Assembly: GCA_964346395.1 (NCBI GenBank)
Contig: CAYFUT010000014.1
Span: 1-45,747, forward strand
Source: CAYFUT01 sp964346395
GTDB lineage: Bacteria > Bacillota > Halanaerobiia > Halobacteroidales > Halobacteroidaceae
DNA length: 45,747 nucleotides
Reading direction: 5' to 3'
Positions 40,453-45,747 of the stretch are shown here, piece by piece. The translations under genes and the position numbers were made by a program. How positions within the stretch are numbered: the first letter of the stretch is position 1; every line of letters begins with the position of its first letter. The notes below the pieces were generated by a model. It ran no database searches. It was not told the DNA's origin and saw only the letters and a list, made by a program, of their open reading frames with translations.

Positions 40453-42096
40453 ATGAAAATGAAATTTAATAAGTTAGAAAAATTAATGTCTGTATTGTTG
40501 GTAATGTCTCTTTTAGTTTTTGTGTTAATCGGATGTGGAACAAATCAAGCCGTAAATGATCAAAGTGGAGATTCTAATAATAAGAAAACTCAAGAACAGG
40601 TAAAAGTTATTAGATTAGGAGGAGGAGACTACGGTTATCCTAGTCCTTATGTTCACTATCCAAGAGGACCAGGTGGTTTTAAGATGGATTTAATCTTTGA
40701 TTCTCTTTTAGAAAGAGATGAGGAGGGTTTAGTTCCTTGGTTGGCAAAGGACTATGAAGTTAAAAATGATGGCAAGCAGTATCTATTTACTATTCGTGAT
40801 GGAGTTAAGTGGCAGGATGGAGAGCCTTTTACAGCAGAGGATGTGAAGTTTAGTTTTGAATATAATAATGAACATTTAATGGTCTGGTCCCAAGTTGCAA
40901 AGGATGAGGTTAAAAAAGTAGAACTCAAGGGAGATAATCAGGTCTTAATTACTGTTGTTGAGCCTAGTGTAGATCTGCTTTATAGGCTAGGTAGGACTCG
41001 CATTATTCCTGAACATATCTGGAAAGATGTAGAGAATCCCCGGCAGTTTACTGAATCTGAGGCGGTTATAGGTACTGGGCCGTATCGCTTAGCAGACTAT
41101 AGTAAAGAGCATGGAACCTATCGTTTTGAAGCCTTTGAAAACTTCTGGGGCCCAAAACAGAGGGTAGAAGCTATAGAATTTGTACCTGTTAGTGAGAAGG
41201 TTATGGCTTTTGAAGAAGGAAAGCTTGATTTAACTGATATAGGAACTGATTTATTATCGCGCTATGAAAATAATGATGATGTTAAGGTTGTGCAAGCGCC
41301 GGGCTTTTGGGGCTACCGGTTATTATTTAATATGGCTGATAATCCTAAACTACAGGATAAAAAGTTGAGACAGGCTATTAGCTATGCACTTGATTTGGAA
41401 GAGGTAGTGAAAAAGCACGCCCGGGGAGCCGGTGTAGCTGGCAGTGCAGGGATTTTACCCCCTGATCATCAGATGTATGATTCTGAGGTAAATCAGTATA
41501 ATCAGGACTTAGATAAAGCGAAAGAATTATTAGCAAATTTAGATTATGATAGGCTTAATGAGGAAGGAATTCGCTATAATGAAGATGGTGATCAGTTACG
41601 CTTTACTATTGTTGTTAGAAATCGTACAGTTAGGTTAGCAGAAATATTAAAACAGCAACTAGCAAAAGTAGGAATTGGCTTGGAAGTCAGAAGTGCAGAA
41701 CGTAAAACTCATGATAGCCGAATGAAAAATAAAAAATATGAGTTAGCTATTTACGGTCATGGCGGCTGGGGAGGAGATCCCAACTATTTAGCTGAGAGGT
41801 TTTTAAATACTGCTAATAGAGAAGGAGGAAGTAATTCTGCGGTTGGTTCACCGGGATATCGAAATTCAGAATTGAATCAATTACTACAAAACCAAAAGAA
41901 AGAGTTTAATAAAGACCAACGTCGAGAGATGATCTTTGAGATTCAGGAAATTCTGGCTGAAGATGTACCGGAAATTCCGCTTTATCATCCGGCAGACTAT
42001 ACAGCATATCGACCGGATAAGTATGATGGCTGGATCTATATGTATGATCATCATTCTTTAACCCATGCTAAACTCTCTTATCTAAAAAAGGACTGA
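40453..42096 (+). CDS. Peptide/nickel-type ABC transporter substrate-binding lipoprotein
   Basis: SBP_bac_5 family (OppA/DppA/NikA) protein of 547 residues. It has a lipoprotein signal with lipobox LIGC (Cys28), then an Asn/Ser/Asp-rich linker. The fold landmarks are FDSLLERDEEGLVPWLAKDY, FTIRDGVKWQDGEPFTAEDVKFSFEY, VIGTGPYRLADY, LRQAISYALDLEEVV and YELAIYGHGGWGGDPNY. ATG 40453 follows AGGAGGA; an upstream GTG (40411) is rejected. It is under riboswitch 3, so the ligand is probably linked to cobamides: cobalt or nickel, possibly chelated, or a corrinoid building block. An oligopeptide is the default alternative. Confidence 0.88.
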   Translation: MKMKFNKLEKLMSVLLVMSLLVFVLIGCGTNQAVNDQSGDSNNKKTQEQVKVIRLGGGDYGYPSPYVHYPRGPGGFKMDLIFDSLLERDEEGLVPWLAKDYEVKNDGKQYLFTIRDGVKWQDGEPFTAEDVKFSFEYNNEHLMVWSQVAKDEVKKVELKGDNQVLITVVEPSVDLLYRLGRTRIIPEHIWKDVENPRQFTESEAVIGTGPYRLADYSKEHGTYRFEAFENFWGPKQRVEAIEFVPVSEKVMAFEEGKLDLTDIGTDLLSRYENNDDVKVVQAPGFWGYRLLFNMADNPKLQDKKLRQAISYALDLEEVVKKHARGAGVAGSAGILPPDHQMYDSEVNQYNQDLDKAKELLANLDYDRLNEEGIRYNEDGDQLRFTIVVRNRTVRLAEILKQQLAKVGIGLEVRSAERKTHDSRMKNKKYELAIYGHGGWGGDPNYLAERFLNTANREGGSNSAVGSPGYRNSELNQLLQNQKKEFNKDQRREMIFEIQEILAEDVPEIPLYHPADYTAYRPDKYDGWIYMYDHHSLTHAKLSYLKKD

Positions 42097-42102
42097 TCTT
42101 AA

Positions 42103-43098
42103 TTGAAAAAGAGAAGGAGAATTAAATTAGCAGAGTATCTACTTACCATTTTAGTTATAGTAACTCTTAACTTTATGCTTCCCCGGGCTATGCCTGGGGA
42201 TCCTTTCTTGAATCTATCTGGAGATGAAGGACAGGAAGTAGCAGTCTTTTCCGAAGAACAACGAGAGTATTACTTTGAACTATATGGTTTAGATGAACCT
42301 ATTATGGAACAGTATCGTTCTTATATAGTTGAGTTATTACAGGGAAATTTAGGCCGTAGTATCTACTATAATGAAGCAGTAAGCAGTATTATTTTACGAA
42401 GATTACCCTGGACACTGTTTTTGGTAATCTCCACAGTTATTTTAAGGACTATAATTGGAGTTATCGTAGGGGTAATATCAGCTTGGTATCGGAATGGGTT
42501 GATTGATCAATTTTTATTTTTTAATCTAATTACTTTATCAGAGATTCCGGCTTTCATTTTAGGACTTATCTTTTTATTTATATTTGCTGCTACTTTAGGA
42601 CTATTTCCTCTCTCTGGAGCTATGGAGCATTTTACTAATTATAACAGTCAGTGGGATAAGATTATTGATATCTTTCATCATGCTTGTTTGCCGATAATGA
42701 CTTTGACTATTGCCCGGTTAGGCGGAATGTACTTATTATCTAGAAATAGTGTTATAAATATTTTAGAAAAAGACTATCTGGTTACTGCCCGGGCCAAAGG
42801 TCTTTCTAAATTACGAATTATTCTGCACTATATTCTAAAAAATGCTATGCTGCCGATAGTAACTAGAGTTTTTTTGAGTTTAGGTTCGTTGGTAGGGGGC
42901 GCAATCTTGGTGGAGAATGTATTTAATTATCCAGGATTAGGACTGTTGATGCAGGAAGCAGTTACTGCTCATGATTATCCGCTGATTCAGGGGATCTTTT
43001 TGTTTGTTGCTTTCTTTGTTTTGGCAGCAAATTTCTCGGCTGATGTAGTTTATAAATATCTTGATCCGCGGGTTGGCGACAGTCAGAGAGCAGATTAA
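42103..43098 (+). CDS. Peptide/nickel-type ABC transporter permease (DppB/NikB family)
   Basis: The 331-residue inner-membrane permease has a first helix near 9-28 followed by RAMPGDPFLNLSG, typical of DppB/NikB, and then about five more helices in the BPD_transp_1 domain. The ATPase-coupling loop reads VTARAKGLSKLRIILHYILKNAMLPI. VENVFNYPGLGLLMQEAV is near the C-terminus. TTG 42103 is the likely start, six bases after the previous stop, with only AAAGGA as a weak ribosome site. Confidence 0.92.
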   Translation: MKKRRRIKLAEYLLTILVIVTLNFMLPRAMPGDPFLNLSGDEGQEVAVFSEEQREYYFELYGLDEPIMEQYRSYIVELLQGNLGRSIYYNEAVSSIILRRLPWTLFLVISTVILRTIIGVIVGVISAWYRNGLIDQFLFFNLITLSEIPAFILGLIFLFIFAATLGLFPLSGAMEHFTNYNSQWDKIIDIFHHACLPIMTLTIARLGGMYLLSRNSVINILEKDYLVTARAKGLSKLRIILHYILKNAMLPIVTRVFLSLGSLVGGAILVENVFNYPGLGLLMQEAVTAHDYPLIQGIFLFVAFFVLAANFSADVVYKYLDPRVGDSQRAD

Positions 43099-43117
43099 TA
43101 CTGGAGGTTTAGTATTT

Positions 43118-43969
43118 ATGGCAGAAATAAAGAGAATAATTGAGATAATAAAAGACTTTTCTACTGCAGGGAAGGTTAGTCTGGTTTTAATTATACTCTT
43201 TTTGATAATAGCTATCTTTGCTTCTTATTTAACGGCCTATTCACCACATAGCTCTTCTGGGCCAAATCTGTCAGCTCCTAATGGAAAACACTTATTGGGA
43301 ACTGATGAACTAGGGGTTGATCTCTGGGCTCAAATAGCCTATGGAGCCAGAATTAGCCTGCTGGTAGGTTTTGGTACTGCCTTTCTTGCTGCTTTGGGAG
43401 GCGGGATCTTAGGAATTATTGCAGGTTATTTAGGAGGTTGGACTGATAAGATTTTGATGAGATTAATAGATATTATAATTGTGCTGCCGGATTTGCCGGT
43501 AATGATCGTATTGGCTGCCTTCTTTGGCCCTAGTTTATTTAATATAATACTGGTTTTGACTCTTTTTTCTTGGGTTAAACCGGCTCGGATTGTGCGTTCT
43601 CAGGTATTGATGTTAAAAGAGCAAAGCTATATCAAATCAGCAGAAAGTTATGGAGCTAGCAGCTGGTACTTAATCAAAAAGCATTTTTTACCTGAAGTAT
43701 CTCCTTTATTAGTTGTTAGCATAATTAAGCTTTCGGGTAGAGCAATTGTAGCTGAAGCAGGGCTTTCCTTTTTAGGCTTAGGCGATCCAACTTCTAAAAG
43801 TTGGGGCTTGATTATTCACCATGCGCTTAATTTTGAGGGGATTTATTATACTCCGTTTTGGAAATGGTGGCTGTTATATCCCTGGTTGGCATTAACTCTT
43901 TTGATAGTTTCATTGGCTTTTATTGGTCGTGATTTAGAAAGAATAGCTGATCCGCGGTTAAAGAATTAA
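43118..43969 (+). CDS. Peptide/nickel-type ABC transporter permease (DppC/NikC family)
   Basis: The 283-residue permease has the OppC N-terminal segment and BPD_transp_1 domain. Landmarks are HLLGTDELGVDLWAQIAYGARISL, the coupling loop YIKSAESYGASSWYLIKKHFLPEV and AEAGLSFLGLGDPTSKSWG, all standard for DppC. ATG 43118 follows GGAGGT by nine bases; the longer in-frame extension to 43061 overlaps the preceding gene and is not supported. Confidence 0.93.
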   Translation: MAEIKRIIEIIKDFSTAGKVSLVLIILFLIIAIFASYLTAYSPHSSSGPNLSAPNGKHLLGTDELGVDLWAQIAYGARISLLVGFGTAFLAALGGGILGIIAGYLGGWTDKILMRLIDIIIVLPDLPVMIVLAAFFGPSLFNIILVLTLFSWVKPARIVRSQVLMLKEQSYIKSAESYGASSWYLIKKHFLPEVSPLLVVSIIKLSGRAIVAEAGLSFLGLGDPTSKSWGLIIHHALNFEGIYYTPFWKWWLLYPWLALTLLIVSLAFIGRDLERIADPRLKN

Positions 43970-43978
43970 GGGGGGGTA

Positions 43979-45688
43979 ATGATGAATGCTGATAATCAAT
44001 ATCTGCTTGAAATAGAGAATTTATCTGTTATCTATGGGACTGCGGATAATGAAGTAAAAGCAGTTGATAATCTCTCGCTTCAGCTTAAGGAGGGAGAGGC
44101 TTTAGGTATTATTGGGGAGTCAGGTGCTGGGAAGAGTTCATTGGCTTTGGCTGTAATGGGATTGATTGAAGATGGAAAAACTGAAGGGAAAGTAGTTTAT
44201 AATAATCAGAGTTTATCAGATTTGTCGGAAAATGAGTTAAAGAAGTTGCGCTGGCAGAAGATAGCTTTAGTTTTTCAGAACTCCCTTGAGGTGCTTAATC
44301 CTGTATTAACTATTGGAGAGCAGATAAAAGAGCCTCTTAGAACCCATTGTGACTTAACTGCGGATGAGCTGGAAGCTAAAGTGATAGAACTGCTGGATCT
44401 AGTAGGTTTAGATCCTGAATGGAAGAATAATTATCCACATAATCTATCTGGTGGGATGAGACAGCGGGTCTTATTAGCGATGGCTTTATCCTGTGATCCA
44501 GAACTCTTAATTATTGATGAGCCAACGACTGCTTTAGATCCTGTTAGTAAGGATGAGATACTTCAGTTATTGGAGAAATTAAAGAAACGGTTAGGTTTTT
44601 CAATGCTGGTAATTTCTCATGATTTAGGTAGTATTAAGGGGCTTACTTCTCGGGTGATGACTATGTATTCTGGACAAATACTGGAAGTAGGGTTTACCGA
44701 TGAGGTGTTTAAAGACCCTCTTCATCCCTATACGAGAGGATTGCTGAATTCTTCACCTAATATTTTTAAATATAAGGACTTATGGGGGATTGAAGGAGAG
44801 GTATCACGCGGAAAAGGCTGTGCCTTTTCGCCGCGGTGTTGTCAAAGGGGGGAGAAATGTACTGAATCGAGGCCTGAACTAGAATATGTTGCTCTTGAAC
44901 GAAAAGTGGCCTGTCATAAGGGAGGAATCGAGAAGTTTTTGGAGGCAAGGGATGTAAAGAAGACCTATCAGCTGAAGGATACAAAGGTTGAAGCGGTGAA
45001 AGGAGTAAGTCTAGAGATTAAAAGTGGCGAAGTGGTAACTTTAGTTGGTAAATCAGGTTCCGGTAAATCTACCTTGGCCCATGTTTTAGCAGGGATTAAA
45101 GAGTCTGATGCAGGCGAGATATACTATAAAGGTAAGAAGATAGAGGGAAACTGGGCTACAAAAAAGATAGGCGGTATGCAGCTTGTCTTTCAGGATCCTG
45201 CTTCGTCTATCAGCAGTCGGCTTACAGTTTTGGATGCAGTTAAGGAGCCGTTGGATATAATTAACTGGAACGGTAAGGAAACAAGAAAAGAAAAAGCAGT
45301 TGAATGTTTACAGAAGGTACAGTTACCTGTATCTAAAGGTTTTCTGTTTCGTCACTGTCATGCCTTAAGTGGAGGGCAGCGTCAGCGGGTAGCTATAGCA
45401 CGGGCGTTGGTAACTGATCCCCAACTGTTGATTGCTGATGAGATAACTTCTATGTTAGATCCTTCAACTCAGGCTAATCTGTTGAGAAGATTGAAGGCTT
45501 TACAGAATAAAGAAGGTTTTGCTATGCTATATATTACTCATGATTTACATTTAGCACGTAAGATTGCTGATAAGGTTTGTGTAATGCAGGAAGGCGAAAT
45601 TGTAGAGCGCGGTGTTTCGTTTGAAATACTTGAAAATCCAAATCACGGATATACAAAAAAGTTACTTAATGTAGCTTTTGAAAGTTAA
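43979..45688 (+). CDS. Fused two-domain ABC ATPase (DppD-DppF type)
   Basis: The 569-residue protein joins both ATPases of a peptide/nickel importer. The first half has Walker A GESGAGKSS (46-54), LSGGMRQRV, LLIIDEPTTALDP and a C-terminal Opp-type Cys cluster (GCAFSPRC, CQRGEKC, then ACH) that may hold an iron-sulfur site as in DppD. The second half has Walker A GKSGSGKST (357-365), LSGGQRQRVAIARAL and LLIADEITSMLDPSTQ. ATG 43979 is very close to the GGGGGGG site, so ATG 43982 is equally likely. Most systems encode two separate chains. The last 59 bases of the window after it show no feature. Confidence 0.93.
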   Translation: MMNADNQYLLEIENLSVIYGTADNEVKAVDNLSLQLKEGEALGIIGESGAGKSSLALAVMGLIEDGKTEGKVVYNNQSLSDLSENELKKLRWQKIALVFQNSLEVLNPVLTIGEQIKEPLRTHCDLTADELEAKVIELLDLVGLDPEWKNNYPHNLSGGMRQRVLLAMALSCDPELLIIDEPTTALDPVSKDEILQLLEKLKKRLGFSMLVISHDLGSIKGLTSRVMTMYSGQILEVGFTDEVFKDPLHPYTRGLLNSSPNIFKYKDLWGIEGEVSRGKGCAFSPRCCQRGEKCTESRPELEYVALERKVACHKGGIEKFLEARDVKKTYQLKDTKVEAVKGVSLEIKSGEVVTLVGKSGSGKSTLAHVLAGIKESDAGEIYYKGKKIEGNWATKKIGGMQLVFQDPASSISSRLTVLDAVKEPLDIINWNGKETRKEKAVECLQKVQLPVSKGFLFRHCHALSGGQRQRVAIARALVTDPQLLIADEITSMLDPSTQANLLRRLKALQNKEGFAMLYITHDLHLARKIADKVCVMQEGEIVERGVSFEILENPNHGYTKKLLNVAFES

Positions 45689-45747
45689 ATAGTTAAAATC
45701 AGGAAGCGGTTACTACGGTAAAACTGTTAGCAAGAAATAAGGATAGT

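Overview
The window reads as chromosome of an AT-rich, endospore-forming, anaerobic firmicute that also has an outer membrane, most likely a halophilic Halanaerobiales/Halobacteroidaceae-type bacterium. This is inferred from gene content, not from a search. spoIIGA and pro-sigE lie next to ftsZ, which indicates sporulation in the Bacillus/Clostridium manner. A type IV pilus secretin and two corrinoid-binding proteins without a lipobox indicate an outer membrane and a true periplasm. MurE carries the DNPR motif of meso-diaminopimelate ligases.

Layout. 1-720: tRNA cluster (partial His, Thr, Ala, His) separated by repeat-rich spacers and closed by a terminator. 727-8203: type IV pilus operon (pilB, pilin, pilM, pilN, pilO, a PilP-like protein, and a secretin with C-terminal LysM domains). 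8295-9289: a long perfect palindrome, a promoter and a two-gene LysO-type lysine exporter, followed by a tiny minus-strand gene at 9291-9410. 9656-25567: division and cell-wall cluster rsmH-ftsL-pbpB-murE-murF-mraY-murD-ftsW-murG-murA-ftsQ-ftsA-ftsZ, without mraZ, murC or murB. 25606-27385: spoIIGA-sigE behind a possible Spo0A box. 27581-30470: a BTAD/SARP-type regulator, an acidic protein of unknown function with a structured leader, and a long-chain polyprenyl diphosphate synthase.

30475-45688 is a cobamide region with three separate cobalamin riboswitches, each ending in an intrinsic terminator. The first controls btuF1 and then btuC1-btuD1 and a ferritin-like protein. The second controls btuF2-btuC2-btuD2-cobO-cobT, which covers corrinoid import, adenosylation and lower-ligand activation. 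The third controls a complete peptide/nickel-type ABC importer with a fused two-domain ATPase. Together these look like a corrinoid salvage and metal or precursor uptake regulon.

The least explained parts are non-coding: a structured element present twice (28855-28955 and 31797-31996), a folded element of about 167 nt between ftsW and murG, the 54-bp palindrome before lysO, and dispersed hairpin repeats. All annotated genes except the one small gene at 9291-9410 are on the plus strand.
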